Part shown: piece after piece, positions 9,168 through 17,910 of the stretch
Layout of the letters: every line of letters begins with the position of its first letter
Position numbering within the stretch: position 1 is the stretch's first letter
Assembly: GCA_002238725.1 (NCBI GenBank)
Contig: MPMX01000013.1
Coordinates: forward strand, 1 to 64,000
Direction: 5' to 3'
Source of the DNA: Rhodospirillaceae bacterium bin65
GTDB lineage: Bacteria; Pseudomonadota; Alphaproteobacteria; Bin65
Length of the DNA stretch: 64,000 nt
Notes under the pieces: generated by a model
What the model was told of the DNA's origin: nothing
Seen by the model: only the letters and a program-made list of their open reading frames with translations
Database searches by the model: none
Made by a program: the position numbers and the translations under genes

Positions 9168-10610
9168 TCAAATCGAATGTCCCGAATCCTTGTAATAGGC
9201 GCGCACGGCCTCGCGCCGCCGGTGCCCGCGGGCGAACTGCCCGGGATCGTCCGCCGCCGCGCGGCGGGCGCGGGCCATGAGTTCGGCTTCCGTTGCCGCG
9301 AGATCGATCCCGGCAAGTCTGCCGCCGCTCACGACCGTCCGCCCGGCGACGATGAGGTCGCGGACGTGGCGGCTGGTGGCGCGGGTGAGCAGAACCTGGG
9401 TTTCATCCAAGTCTGCGATCAGGCTGTATTCGGCCATCCCGGCATAGTCCAGAATGGCGATATCGGCGCGCGCGCCCGGCGCGAGCGCGCCGTAATCGCC
9501 GCTGCCGTCGATGGCCCGGAAGCCGTCGCGGAGGGCCGCCCGGAACAGCCGGGCCGGCGGTAGCGCCGGGTCCAGCCCGGCGCCGTTGTGCAGCCGCCAG
9601 GCGAGGCGCAGGTCGCGGAAATAATCCTGGTCGTCGTCATGGGCGGCGCCGTCCAGCCCGAAGCCAAACCGCACGCCGTGGCGGATATAGCGCGGCACCG
9701 GCGCCAGGCCTGAGCGCATCCGCAGGTTGGACGAGGTGTTGACCGAAACGGTGACGCCGCGCTCGGCCAGCAGGGCGCATTCGTCTTCGGTCAGATGGAC
9801 GCCGTGCGCCACGGTGAGCCGCGGCGACAGCAGCCCGATGTCGTCGAGAAAGCGCACGATGCCCTGCCTGTAGGTCGCGTCGAGCCACTCCCGCTGGCGC
9901 GGCGATTCCAGCAGATGCATGTGGACCCGCCGGCCGTGCAGGGCCGAGGCCTCGGCGATCCGCTCCAGCGTCGCATCCTGGCACCATTGCGGCCCGACCG
10001 GACCGTACTGGACCTGGAAGAGTTCGCTCTCGTGCGCCGCGGCGATCTCCTCGACCTGCTCGACCTGGCGGTGCGCCGGCGCCGCTGCGGCCAGGGCGGC
10101 CTCCATCGCCGCCCGGTCGCCGTCGCTCAGGTAAGGCAGCAAATCTTGCTGGTCGCCGTAGACCCACGGGTTGCGGTCGCGCACCGGGCAGGAGAAGGCG
10201 ACCCGGATGCCGACCTCGGCCGCGGCGCGGGCGACGCCCTCCGCTTCGCTCTCCAGGCGGTCGACCGCGAGCGAATTGTGGCAATGCACGGTCGCCCCGA
10301 TGCCGGCGAGCGCCATGCGGCCGAAGGCGACGGCGGCTTCGAGCCGCGGGTCGAGCGGCAGGCGCAGGAAGGAGGCGATCCAGCATTCCAGGGCATCGTC
10401 GCAGCCGCCCATGGCGAGCGGGAGGACGCCGTAGCCGTGATCGTGGGCGTTGACCATGGCCGGCAGCGCTATCCGGCCGTCGCGCGGCGCGCCGTCCGAA
10501 CCGGCGATCCCGGCGATCCGGCCATCGGCGATCGTCAGCTCGGCGTTGCGCCGCGCCGGCGCCATGCCAGGCTCGGCCAGCAGGCGGCCGACGGAAAGGC
10601 GCCGGGTCAT
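9168..10610 (-). CDS. Amidohydrolase of the cytosine/guanine/chlorotriazine deaminase group
   Basis: A 480-residue mononuclear metal hydrolase of the ATZ/TRZ-guanine deaminase type. Metal and catalytic residues are visible: H56 and H58 (NAHDHGYG), H232 (MHLLES), H269 and H272 (VAHGVHLTEDE), and D320 (FGLDGAAHDDDQ). Related enzymes deaminate or dechlorinate N-heterocycles such as cytosine, guanine and s-triazines; the true substrate cannot be read from sequence. It is the last gene of the nine-gene minus-strand operon and overlaps the LysR gene by 4 bp (ATGA), so it should be co-translated with it. The C-terminal residues beyond 440 are basic and less conserved. Confidence 0.85.
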   Translation of the reverse strand: MTRRLSVGRLLAEPGMAPARRNAELTIADGRIAGIAGSDGAPRDGRIALPAMVNAHDHGYGVLPLAMGGCDDALECWIASFLRLPLDPRLEAAVAFGRMALAGIGATVHCHNSLAVDRLESEAEGVARAAAEVGIRVAFSCPVRDRNPWVYGDQQDLLPYLSDGDRAAMEAALAAAAPAHRQVEQVEEIAAAHESELFQVQYGPVGPQWCQDATLERIAEASALHGRRVHMHLLESPRQREWLDATYRQGIVRFLDDIGLLSPRLTVAHGVHLTEDECALLAERGVTVSVNTSSNLRMRSGLAPVPRYIRHGVRFGFGLDGAAHDDDQDYFRDLRLAWRLHNGAGLDPALPPARLFRAALRDGFRAIDGSGDYGALAPGARADIAILDYAGMAEYSLIADLDETQVLLTRATSRHVRDLIVAGRTVVSGGRLAGIDLAATEAELMARARRAAADDPGQFARGHRRREAVRAYYKDSGHSI

Positions 10611-11527
10611 CGGCCGCCCGGCGCGGGATTATCGGAAAGGCCGACCAGATCCCGTCCCAGATGGTCCGCCATCACCTGTGCCGCCACGGTCGGGCTGCGC
10701 TCGGACGGGGCGAGCAGGCACAAGCGCAACTCCGACAGCCGCTCACTTTGGAGAGGCACGGCGACCAGCCGCCCCTCGGCCAGTTCCTCGACGAAGCCGA
10801 GCCGGGTATAGAAAGCGACGCCGACGCCGCGCAGCAGCAGGCGTTTGAGCAATGCCAGCGTGTTGGAGGTCAGCACCGGCTTGTGGGCCCGCTTGAAGGT
10901 GTCCAGGCTGTCGCCGAGAAAGCCGCGGATCGAACCGGTGTTGTCTTGATAGATCAGGGGAAAGGCGCTGCATTCGTCGAGCGTGACCGAGCTTCGGCCG
11001 GCGAGGTCGTGATCCGGCTTCATGATGGCGTGCAACGGACAGGGTATATTCTGCAATTCGTGGATGCCGCCGCGCCAGACCGGATCGAAAGTCAGGCCGA
11101 GATCGGCGTTGCCCCGGGCGACCGAATGCAGGATTTCGTTGGGATCGCCGGCCGTCACGCGGATCTGCACAGCCGGATGGGTCTCGATGAATCGGGTCAG
11201 CGTGTCGGGCAGGAAATGCTGGGTCAGGCTGTCCAGGGTGGCGATCGTAACCTCGCCGCTGACAACACTGCGCAAGTTGTCAATTTCGCCGTGTAAACGC
11301 TTGAAATCATGTAATGTATTGCGCGAATGGCGCAGCATAAGCTGTCCCGCCTCGGTGAGCCGCATACCGTCCGGATGACGCTCGAACAGGGGCGTGCCGA
11401 AATAGTCCTCGATTTTGAGGATCTGCCGGTTGACCGCGGAGGCCGAGATGTTCAGCCGTTCCGAGGCCCGGCGGATCGACCCCTCTTCGGCGACGGCCTC
11501 GAAATAGCGCAGCACCGCGGCGTGCAT
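10607..11527 (-). CDS. LysR-family transcriptional regulator
   Basis: A 306-residue LysR-type regulator. A winged helix-turn-helix occupies residues 1-60 (RYFEAVAEEGSIRRASERLN helix pair, then SASAVNRQILKIE), followed by a periplasmic-binding-protein-like effector domain from about residue 90. Position inside the catabolic operon, 10 bp after the ferredoxin gene and overlapping the amidohydrolase by 4 bp, suggests that it senses the pathway substrate and controls the whole cluster. A LysR gene embedded within its own target operon, rather than divergent from it, is less common. A candidate TTGC-N7-GCAA site lies upstream of the first operon gene (18244-18260). Confidence 0.93.
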   Translation of the reverse strand: MHAAVLRYFEAVAEEGSIRRASERLNISASAVNRQILKIEDYFGTPLFERHPDGMRLTEAGQLMLRHSRNTLHDFKRLHGEIDNLRSVVSGEVTIATLDSLTQHFLPDTLTRFIETHPAVQIRVTAGDPNEILHSVARGNADLGLTFDPVWRGGIHELQNIPCPLHAIMKPDHDLAGRSSVTLDECSAFPLIYQDNTGSIRGFLGDSLDTFKRAHKPVLTSNTLALLKRLLLRGVGVAFYTRLGFVEELAEGRLVAVPLQSERLSELRLCLLAPSERSPTVAAQVMADHLGRDLVGLSDNPAPGGR

Positions 11528-11537
11528 GGCGTCGTTC

Positions 11538-11870
11538 TCACCCGTCGCCGGTGTCCCAGGCGGCGACCACCGGATGGTCCTTTTCGGTGCGGAATTCCGG
11601 CTCCAAACCGCCGGGCTGTCCCCAGCCGGTGACCGCTTCTCCGAAAAACTCGGCGTTCACGGCGACGAAACCTTCCGAACCTGCGGGCAACTCGTCATCG
11701 GCCCAGATCGCCTCGACCGGACAGACCGAGACGCACAGGGCGCAATCGACGCATTCGTCGGGCTGGATGTAGAACATCCGGCCGCCCTCGTAGATGCAGT
11801 CGACCGGGCAGACCTGGGTGCAGACGCCGTCCTTCACGTCGATGCAGGTTTCGGCGATCACGAAGGCCAT
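11538..11870 (-). CDS. fdxA: 7Fe-type ferredoxin (3Fe-4S plus 4Fe-4S)
   Basis: A 110-residue ferredoxin with cysteines at C9, C17, C21, C25, C40, C43, C46 and C50. The spacing matches Azotobacter FdI-type proteins shifted by one: C9, C17 and C50 for the 3Fe-4S cluster, and C21, C40, C43 and C46 for the 4Fe-4S cluster. A C-terminal extension (AVNAEFFGE onward) is normal in the group. FdxA-type genes are often housekeeping, but here the gene lies between the enoyl-CoA hydratase (21-bp gap) and LysR (10-bp gap), which argues for electron transfer to the operon's oxidoreductase. The start is supported by the standard MAFVIAETC beginning. Confidence 0.93.
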   Translation of the reverse strand: MAFVIAETCIDVKDGVCTQVCPVDCIYEGGRMFYIQPDECVDCALCVSVCPVEAIWADDELPAGSEGFVAVNAEFFGEAVTGWGQPGGLEPEFRTEKDHPVVAAWDTGDG

Positions 11871-11891
11871 GGCAAACGTCCGGGCGCCGGT

Positions 11892-12659
11892 TCAGCTGCC
11901 GGTCCAGACCGGCGCGCGCTTTTCCCGGAAGGCCAGCACGCCCTCGTCGGCATCCCGGCTGCGCAGCGCGGCGGTCAGGGCCGGCAGACGGGCGTTGCGG
12001 GCTTCGGCCAGGCCCATATGGGCCGTGTCGTAGACCGAGCGCTTGACCGCCTTCAGGCTGAGCGGCGCGCAAGCCAGGACATCCGCAACCCAGCTGTCGA
12101 CCGCAGCGTCCAGCCCGTCCACCGGCACAACCTGGTTGATCAGCCCGTAACTCAGCGCCTCATCCACGCCGATGCGCCGGCCAGTCAGCAGCACGCCGAG
12201 CGCCTGCGCCCGCGGGATCAGGCGCGGCAGCGCCACCCTTGCGTCGAGCGGCACCCGGCCGACCCGGGGTTCCGGCAGGCCGAAGACGGCGTTCTCCGCC
12301 GCGACGACAAGATCGCAGCCGAGCACCATCTCGAATCCGCCGCCGAGCGCCGGCCCGTTGACCCGGGCGATCAGCGGCACGGACAGGCGGCCGCCCAGGG
12401 CGATGCCGCCGAAGCCCCAGGGGTCGGCGTCGGCCCAGTATTCGAGGCCTTCGACGCCCTCCTCTTTCATATCCGCGCCGGCGCAGAATGTCTGGCCGGC
12501 GCCGGTCAGGACGGCGCAGCGGATATCGGGGTCGGCTTCGATCCGGTCCCATATTTCGCCGAGCGTCGCCTCGGCTGCCCGGTCGATGGCATTCCTGCGG
12601 TCCGGGCGGTTCAGGGTGACCCGGGCGACTCCTTCGGAAACATCGAGGTCGATACTCAC
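11892..12659 (-). CDS. Enoyl-CoA hydratase/isomerase family protein
   Basis: A crotonase-fold enzyme of 255 residues acting on an acyl-CoA thioester. The oxyanion-hole loop CAGADMKEEG is at about 59-68 and GGGFEMVLGCDL at about 106-117. Both glutamates used by true hydratases are present, E110 (GGGFE) and E130 (FGLPEPRVG). The GTG start at 12657-12659 is chosen because it overlaps the CoA-transferase TGA in a GTGA junction and begins exactly where homology should. An open extension upstream runs through the CoA-transferase gene and is rejected. In context it would hydrate an unsaturated CoA ester made by the preceding two enzymes. Confidence 0.9.
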   Translation of the reverse strand: MSIDLDVSEGVARVTLNRPDRRNAIDRAAEATLGEIWDRIEADPDIRCAVLTGAGQTFCAGADMKEEGVEGLEYWADADPWGFGGIALGGRLSVPLIARVNGPALGGGFEMVLGCDLVVAAENAVFGLPEPRVGRVPLDARVALPRLIPRAQALGVLLTGRRIGVDEALSYGLINQVVPVDGLDAAVDSWVADVLACAPLSLKAVKRSVYDTAHMGLAEARNARLPALTAALRSRDADEGVLAFREKRAPVWTGS

Positions 12660-13834
12660 GCTGCGCAACCCCGGCGGCTTTCCGCAAGCACGTCGTCGGT
12701 ATGCTCGCCCAGTTTCGGCGGCGCGTGACGGACCCGGAACGGCGCGTCCGACATGTCGATGGGCGACGCGACCAGCCGCACCGGCCCGCCGGCGGATGGC
12801 GCGAGCTCGACGATCATCTCGTTGCACGCAGTCTGCGGATCGTCCAGCGCCTCCGGCAACGATTTGACCGGCGCACTAAGGATATCGACTTCGCCGAGCC
12901 GCTCCAGCCAGTGTTCTGTGCTGTTGCCGCGGAAGCTGTTACGGAAAATCTGCTGCAATTCGGGCCGGTGACGCTTCTGCTGTTCCAGATCGGCGTATCG
13001 CGGATCCGCAGACAGATCCTCGAGGCCGAGGGCGCGGCAGATATCCTGCAACGGGTTTTTCTTGAAGGCGCCGACCATGACGATCGCGCCGTCAGTCGTC
13101 TCGAAAACCCCGCACAGCGGCATCGCCGCCCAGTTCAGATCCTCGCCGCGCATCATCCACGCCGCCGCTTCCTGCATCTGCATGGCGAGCATCGAATTGT
13201 AGAGCGATACGGCGACCTGCTGGCCCTTGCCGGTCTGCTGGCGTTGCAGGAGCGCGAGCAGGATGCCCTGGACCAGATGCATCCCGGCGGCATAATCGGC
13301 GAGCGCGGTCGGGTAGACCGAGAGCGGCAGATCGGGATCGGCCCTCCGGTGCATGACGCCGCTCATCGCCTGGGCCAGCACATCCTGCCCGCCCCGTTCC
13401 ACATAAGGCCCTTCGAGCCCGTAGCCCGTCCCGACCGCGTAGATGATACGCGGATTGATCGCCTGCAGGCGGGCATAGCCGAATCCCATGCGGTCCATCA
13501 CGCCCGGGCGAAAATTGTTCACGACGACGTCGGCGGTTTCGACCAGGCGCAGAACCGCCTCCCGGTCTTCGTCGGCCTTCAGATTGACGGCGATGCTGCG
13601 CTTGTTCCGGTTCAGGCTGGAGAACACCGGATTGTTGCCGCCGTCCGGATCGTCGCCGACGCTCCAGCGCGACAGGTCGCCGCTTTCGGCGCGCTCGATC
13701 TTGATGACATCGGCGCCGTAGTCGCCCAGCATCTGGGTGCAGCACGGACCCATCATCACCTGGCTGAAATCGAGAACCCGCACCCCGTCGAGGGGAAGGG
13801 CCCCGGCGTCGCCGCCTTTATCCGGTATCGGCAT
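12656..13834 (-). CDS. CaiB/BaiF (class III) CoA-transferase
   Basis: A 392-residue formyl-CoA transferase-type enzyme that moves CoA between carboxylic acids. N-terminal LPLDGVRVLDFSQVMMGP, YGADVIKIE and NRNKRSIAVNLK are typical of the family. D151 in GGQDVLAQAMSG matches the catalytic aspartate of formyl-CoA transferase. Its ATG overlaps the oxidoreductase stop by one base, and its own stop overlaps the hydratase GTG, so the three enzymes are translationally coupled. It would activate the carboxylic acid intermediate of the pathway; donor and acceptor are unknown. Confidence 0.92.
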   Translation of the reverse strand: MPIPDKGGDAGALPLDGVRVLDFSQVMMGPCCTQMLGDYGADVIKIERAESGDLSRWSVGDDPDGGNNPVFSSLNRNKRSIAVNLKADEDREAVLRLVETADVVVNNFRPGVMDRMGFGYARLQAINPRIIYAVGTGYGLEGPYVERGGQDVLAQAMSGVMHRRADPDLPLSVYPTALADYAAGMHLVQGILLALLQRQQTGKGQQVAVSLYNSMLAMQMQEAAAWMMRGEDLNWAAMPLCGVFETTDGAIVMVGAFKKNPLQDICRALGLEDLSADPRYADLEQQKRHRPELQQIFRNSFRGNSTEHWLERLGEVDILSAPVKSLPEALDDPQTACNEMIVELAPSAGGPVRLVASPIDMSDAPFRVRHAPPKLGEHTDDVLAESRRGCAA

Positions 13835-15195
13835 CAGGCGGCCTCCGCGACCAGGGCATTGTCAGCCGGCCGGTCTCCCGGATCGGCGCCCTGCGCCCGC
13901 ATCTGCTTCTGAATCGCGCCGACATCCGCCTCGCGCACCGTAATGCCGCTGCCCAGCGTTTGCGCTGCCGCAATGCCCACGGCCTCTCCCATCGCCATGC
14001 ACGGCGGTATCTCGCGGCTCAGCTTCTGCGCCTGCGGCGTCGCCGAATAGTGGCGGCCGGCGACCAGCAACTGTTCCACACCCTTGGGAAGCAACGCGCG
14101 GTAGGGCGTGTAGTAGTCGCGCCCGCGGCAGATGCTGTCGTGGAAGTGCACCCGGTCCATCACATCGCGTTTGGTGACGACGTAGTCGCCCTCCAGCAGA
14201 CGGGTCTGCCGGACCCCGGTCTGCGGCGCGAAATCGACGAAATAGGCCTTGGCAAAGCCGGGCACGTTCTCGCGCGCGAACTCCAGCAGCGCCTTCATGC
14301 GGCGCCGGCCTTCGATCTCGGCAGCGGTCAGATCGGCGATTTTCATGCCGTCGAACCCGACCATGTGCGGGCAGTTGCACCAGACGATGCCGGGCAAGGG
14401 CGTCTTCAGCCACCAATACTGCCAGCTGCCGTTGATGATGCGCTTGGCCTGACGGTCGATTTCGGCGAAACGCTCGGGTTCCTCGTACTGGAAGCGCTCC
14501 GCCTCGTCCGTATCCACGCCACCGATACGCGACACGGTGGTGACGATGTAGGCGCCTTCGGTGAAGGCGGCGTTGGCGCTGGCGGCAACGTCGAGGTCGC
14601 CGGTGGCGTCGATCACGACCGATCCTCGAATCGCCTGGGCGCCCTCTTTGGTCTCCACGATCACGCCGGCCGCGCGGCCGTCCTCGACGATGGTCGACTG
14701 GAACCAGCTGTGCAGGCGCAGGTTGACCCCGGCCTCGCGCACCATGTCCAGCGACGCCTGCTTGAAGCCCTCGGGGTCGAAGGCGGCGGCGAAGATCACG
14801 GGATGCGGCTTGGTGTGGGTGTGAAAGTCGAACACGCCCCAGCGCGACCACTTGCGCCACATTTCCTCCGTCGCGCGGACTGCGGGATCGCGGTCGGCCT
14901 CGGACGGGTAGACGCACAGCCCCTTGGCGTGCATCCGGTCGATGATCTCCATGGCCTGGCCGCGCACGGAAATCTCTGTGTCGTTGTGCATGTCGTCCAG
15001 CACCAGCACCATGCCGCCGGACGCCAGCCCGCCCAGATAGGGATAGCGCTCCACCAGGGTCACGGAGACGCCATTGCGCGCGGCGGAAACCGCCGCGGAA
15101 ACGCCGGCCGGGCCGCCGCCGACGACAACCACGTCGGACGTGGCGACGATCGGCACCGTGGCTTCGGGGCGCCGTACGCTATCGGGATGAGTCAC
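13834..15195 (-). CDS. FAD-dependent oxidoreductase (FAD_oxidored family)
   Basis: A 453-residue flavoprotein. The ADP-binding GGGPAG motif is at 26-31, followed by VTLVERYPYLGGLASGG, which marks the PF12831 group of soluble FAD oxidoreductases. VIDATGDLDVAASA near residue 200 is the second FAD contact, and the IPPCMAMGEAVGIAAA segment closes the fold. Family members are poorly characterised and act on diverse small metabolites. Placement between the permease (21-bp gap) and the CoA-transferase (1-bp overlap) puts it as the likely first chemical step after import, possibly with the operon ferredoxin as electron acceptor (inference). Confidence 0.88.
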   Translation of the reverse strand: MTHPDSVRRPEATVPIVATSDVVVVGGGPAGVSAAVSAARNGVSVTLVERYPYLGGLASGGMVLVLDDMHNDTEISVRGQAMEIIDRMHAKGLCVYPSEADRDPAVRATEEMWRKWSRWGVFDFHTHTKPHPVIFAAAFDPEGFKQASLDMVREAGVNLRLHSWFQSTIVEDGRAAGVIVETKEGAQAIRGSVVIDATGDLDVAASANAAFTEGAYIVTTVSRIGGVDTDEAERFQYEEPERFAEIDRQAKRIINGSWQYWWLKTPLPGIVWCNCPHMVGFDGMKIADLTAAEIEGRRRMKALLEFARENVPGFAKAYFVDFAPQTGVRQTRLLEGDYVVTKRDVMDRVHFHDSICRGRDYYTPYRALLPKGVEQLLVAGRHYSATPQAQKLSREIPPCMAMGEAVGIAAAQTLGSGITVREADVGAIQKQMRAQGADPGDRPADNALVAEAA

Positions 15196-15216
15196 GCCGG
15201 TATCTCCGTTCTCGGG

Positions 15217-16053
15217 TCAGATGACATTGCCCGGTTTCCACTTGAGGACACGCCGTTCGACGATCGTGGTGATCGTGAAGGCGGCCACCGCCATGCCCGC
15301 GCCCAGGATCACCGCGGCGTAGAGCAGGGGCGCGCGATAATTGTACATCGCCTCGAGAATGATCGATCCGAGGCCGTAGTTCGAACCGATCCACTCGCCG
15401 ACGATGGCGCCGATGACCGAGGTCGTCGACGCGATCTTGAGGGCCGCGAACAGGAAGGGCAGCGAACTCTGGAGCCGGATCTTCCACAGCACTTCGGCCT
15501 GGTTGGCCGAAAGGACCCGCATCAGGTCCAGCATCTGCGGGCTGACCGATTTCAGGCCCCGGACCATGTTCACCAGGGTCGGGAAGAAGCAGATCAGCGC
15601 GGCGATGACGACTTTCGGTTCATAGCCGTTGCCGAGCATCAGCACCAGGATCGGTGCGATGGCGATGATGGGAATCGTATTGACGAAGACCGCGATCGGA
15701 TAGAAGGCCCGCTCTGCTAGCTGGCTGTGGACGAACCAGACGGCGAGCGCAACGGCGATGGTATTGCCGAGTGCGAAACCGGCCGCCGCCTCCAGCAGCG
15801 TCGGCCAGAAATTGTTCCACAGGATGTGGCCTTCCTCGGCGAACACCCCGACAATCTGCAGCGGGCTGGGCGCGATATAGGTCGGAATGCCGAAGCCATC
15901 GACGATGAGCTGCCACAGCAGCAGCAGGCCGACGGCCGCGACGATGGCCGGGGCGCGATGGCGCCAGACGCCGGCCCGCCGGCCCGGACCGGCGGCGGTC
16001 CCGGTGGCAGTCCCGGTGGCAGCGCCCCTGCCCGCGAGTTGGACCGCCTTCAT
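15217..16053 (-). CDS. ABC transporter permease (SsuC/TauC/ThiX type)
   Basis: A 278-residue inner-membrane permease of the BPD_transp_1 family. About six membrane helices follow a glycine/alanine-rich N-terminus. The cytoplasmic coupling loop lies around the GEWIGSNYGLGSIILEA segment near residues 215-235. It belongs to the nitrate/sulfonate/taurine/hydroxymethylpyrimidine permease class. Its ATG overlaps the ATPase stop by 4 bp, and the binding protein is encoded just beyond the ATPase, completing a three-part importer. Substrate cannot be deduced from the permease. Confidence 0.92.
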   Translation of the reverse strand: MKAVQLAGRGAATGTATGTAAGPGRRAGVWRHRAPAIVAAVGLLLLWQLIVDGFGIPTYIAPSPLQIVGVFAEEGHILWNNFWPTLLEAAAGFALGNTIAVALAVWFVHSQLAERAFYPIAVFVNTIPIIAIAPILVLMLGNGYEPKVVIAALICFFPTLVNMVRGLKSVSPQMLDLMRVLSANQAEVLWKIRLQSSLPFLFAALKIASTTSVIGAIVGEWIGSNYGLGSIILEAMYNYRAPLLYAAVILGAGMAVAAFTITTIVERRVLKWKPGNVI

Positions 16054-16862
16054 TCCGCCACCTCGAGCAGGCTGCGCAGATGCGAGGTAATCTGCACGAA
16101 TTCCAGGGTATCGCGGATGCCGAGCTGCCGCGGCTCAGGCAGGTCGATGTCGGGATAGCCGCGCACCCGGCCCGGCTGGGCCGACAGCACCAGGCATTTC
16201 TGACCCAGGAATGCGGCTTCGGGTACCGAATGGGTCACGAACATGATTGTCGTCCCGGTTTCGCGCCAGATGCGCAGCAGCTCCTCGTTGAGCTTGTCGC
16301 GGGTGATCTCATCGAGCGCCCCGAAGGGTTCGTCCATCAGGAGGACGCGCGGCTTCTGGACCAGCGCCCGGGCGATCGCGACCCGCTGTTTCATGCCGCC
16401 GGACAGTTCGTGCGGCAGCGCGTTTTCGCGGCCTTCCAGCCCGACCAGCGCGAGCAGATCCTCCGGTTCCGCATGCCGTTCGAGCTCGACCCCGCCGCGC
16501 CGGCCGACTTCGAGCGGCAGCCGGACATTGTCGAGCGCACTGCGCCACGGCAACAGCGTCGAATCCTGGAACACGAAGGCGAAATCCCGGGCCCGGCGCG
16601 ATTCTTCCGGAGTCCGGCCGAACACCCGGATTTCCCCGTCGCTCACCGGCACCAGATCGGCGATGGCCCGCAGCAGGGTTGACTTGCCGCATCCCGAGGG
16701 CCCCAGCATGGTCACGAACCCCGCTTCCGGCACCTCGAAATCGACATTGCTCAAGGCGGTGACGCCGCCGTCGTTCCCGTCGAACCGGACTACGAGCCGG
16801 TCGACGGAAATCGCTGTAACGCCGGACCGGGACGCGACCTCCGCAGCCGTAGCGTCGTTCAT
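16050..16862 (-). CDS. ABC transporter ATP-binding protein (SsuB/TauB type)
   Basis: A 270-residue ATPase that drives the importer. Walker A is GPSGCGKST at 54-62, Q-loop Q99, signature LSGGMKQR at 153-160 and Walker B LLMDEPFGALD at 174-184. The FGALDEITR and HSVPEAAFL stretches are typical of the nitrate/sulfonate/aminopyrimidine group. It starts one base after the binding-protein gene ends and overlaps the permease start by 4 bp. Confidence 0.94.
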   Translation of the reverse strand: MNDATAAEVASRSGVTAISVDRLVVRFDGNDGGVTALSNVDFEVPEAGFVTMLGPSGCGKSTLLRAIADLVPVSDGEIRVFGRTPEESRRARDFAFVFQDSTLLPWRSALDNVRLPLEVGRRGGVELERHAEPEDLLALVGLEGRENALPHELSGGMKQRVAIARALVQKPRVLLMDEPFGALDEITRDKLNEELLRIWRETGTTIMFVTHSVPEAAFLGQKCLVLSAQPGRVRGYPDIDLPEPRQLGIRDTLEFVQITSHLRSLLEVAE

Positions 16863-16863
16863 G

Positions 16864-17910
16864 TCATCCGATCTGCTTTCTGATCTTCTCGGTGGCCGCC
16901 AGAATCTCGTTCGTCATGACGTCGTTCACCGTCGGCGTCGCGCCCTTGAACTGCTTCAGGCTGGCGTAGGTATCGATCTGCGCCTGCCAGTTCGCCGGGT
17001 TCATCGCCGCCCAGCCATCCTTGGCCGTCACCTTGTCGAACGAGAAGCCGAGCACGCCGCCGACCGCCTCCATCTCGCTCGCCTTGTTCAGGTTCGTGTA
17101 CTCGGCGACCAGATGATCGACGGCCTTCCCGGGATTCTTGCGCGCGAAGTCCCAGCCGCGGGCCGATCCGGTCAGGAAGCGGGTCAGCACGTCGGCGTGT
17201 TTCGCCAGCATATCGTCGGTCGTGTAGTAGACATTGGCATACAGCTGGATACCGGCGTCCCACAGCATCATGTCGACCCGGTCCTTACCGAGAATCTTGA
17301 GCGCGTTCGTGTTCGTCATCCAGCCGGTGACCGCGGCGACCCGCCCGGTGGTCAGCTGGGCCATGTCGCTGCCCATCTTCACGATCTTGACCTGATCTTC
17401 GGCGATGCCGTTCTTGGCCAGCAGCGCGCGCAGCAGGATCACCGCCGTCGGCTGCGTGGCAATGGTCTTGCCGATCATGTCCTTGGGCGTGCGGATCGGG
17501 GTTTTCTTCAGCGAAAAATAGGTGAACGGGTGCTTCTGGTAGCCGGCGGCGAAGGCCTTGACCGGAATTCCCGCCGAGCGCGCCAGCATCAGCGACGGGC
17601 TCGAGGAAAGCTGGCCCGCCTGCGCCCGGCCGGCGGCGACCGAGGCGACGCCGTCGACGCCGGGGCCGCCCGGCGTGACGTTCAACTCGATGCCCAGTTC
17701 CTTGTAGTAACCCATACGCTTGGCGACGACTTCGCCCATGATGCCGTTGCTGGCCAGCCAGCCCAGCTGCATGTTGACCTTGGCCTTGCCGGCAGCAAGG
17801 GCCTCCACGCCGATCAGGGACGACATGGCGGCGGTGCCGCCCAGGGCTGCGCCATATCCCAGAACTCTTCGGCGGCTGACCGAATTTACCTGTTTTTCAT
17901 GCATTTCCAT
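16864..17910 (-). CDS. ABC transporter substrate-binding protein (NMT1/SsuA-like), Tat-exported
   Basis: A 348-residue periplasmic binding protein that heads the operon. The N-terminus holds a twin-arginine signal (SRRRVLGYGAALGG, arginines at 13-15) with a cleavage region near EALAAG at about 40. The mature part starts KVNMQLGWLASNGIMGEVVAKRMGYYKELG, characteristic of the NMT1/THI5-like and sulfonate-binding family. This family binds sulfonates, nitrate, riboflavin and pyrimidine or thiamine precursors, so a nitrogen heterocycle is plausible but unproven. The start is supported by GGGGAG 8 bp ahead. Tat export implies folding in the cytoplasm before secretion. Confidence 0.9.
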   Translation of the reverse strand: MEMHEKQVNSVSRRRVLGYGAALGGTAAMSSLIGVEALAAGKAKVNMQLGWLASNGIMGEVVAKRMGYYKELGIELNVTPGGPGVDGVASVAAGRAQAGQLSSSPSLMLARSAGIPVKAFAAGYQKHPFTYFSLKKTPIRTPKDMIGKTIATQPTAVILLRALLAKNGIAEDQVKIVKMGSDMAQLTTGRVAAVTGWMTNTNALKILGKDRVDMMLWDAGIQLYANVYYTTDDMLAKHADVLTRFLTGSARGWDFARKNPGKAVDHLVAEYTNLNKASEMEAVGGVLGFSFDKVTAKDGWAAMNPANWQAQIDTYASLKQFKGATPTVNDVMTNEILAATEKIRKQIG

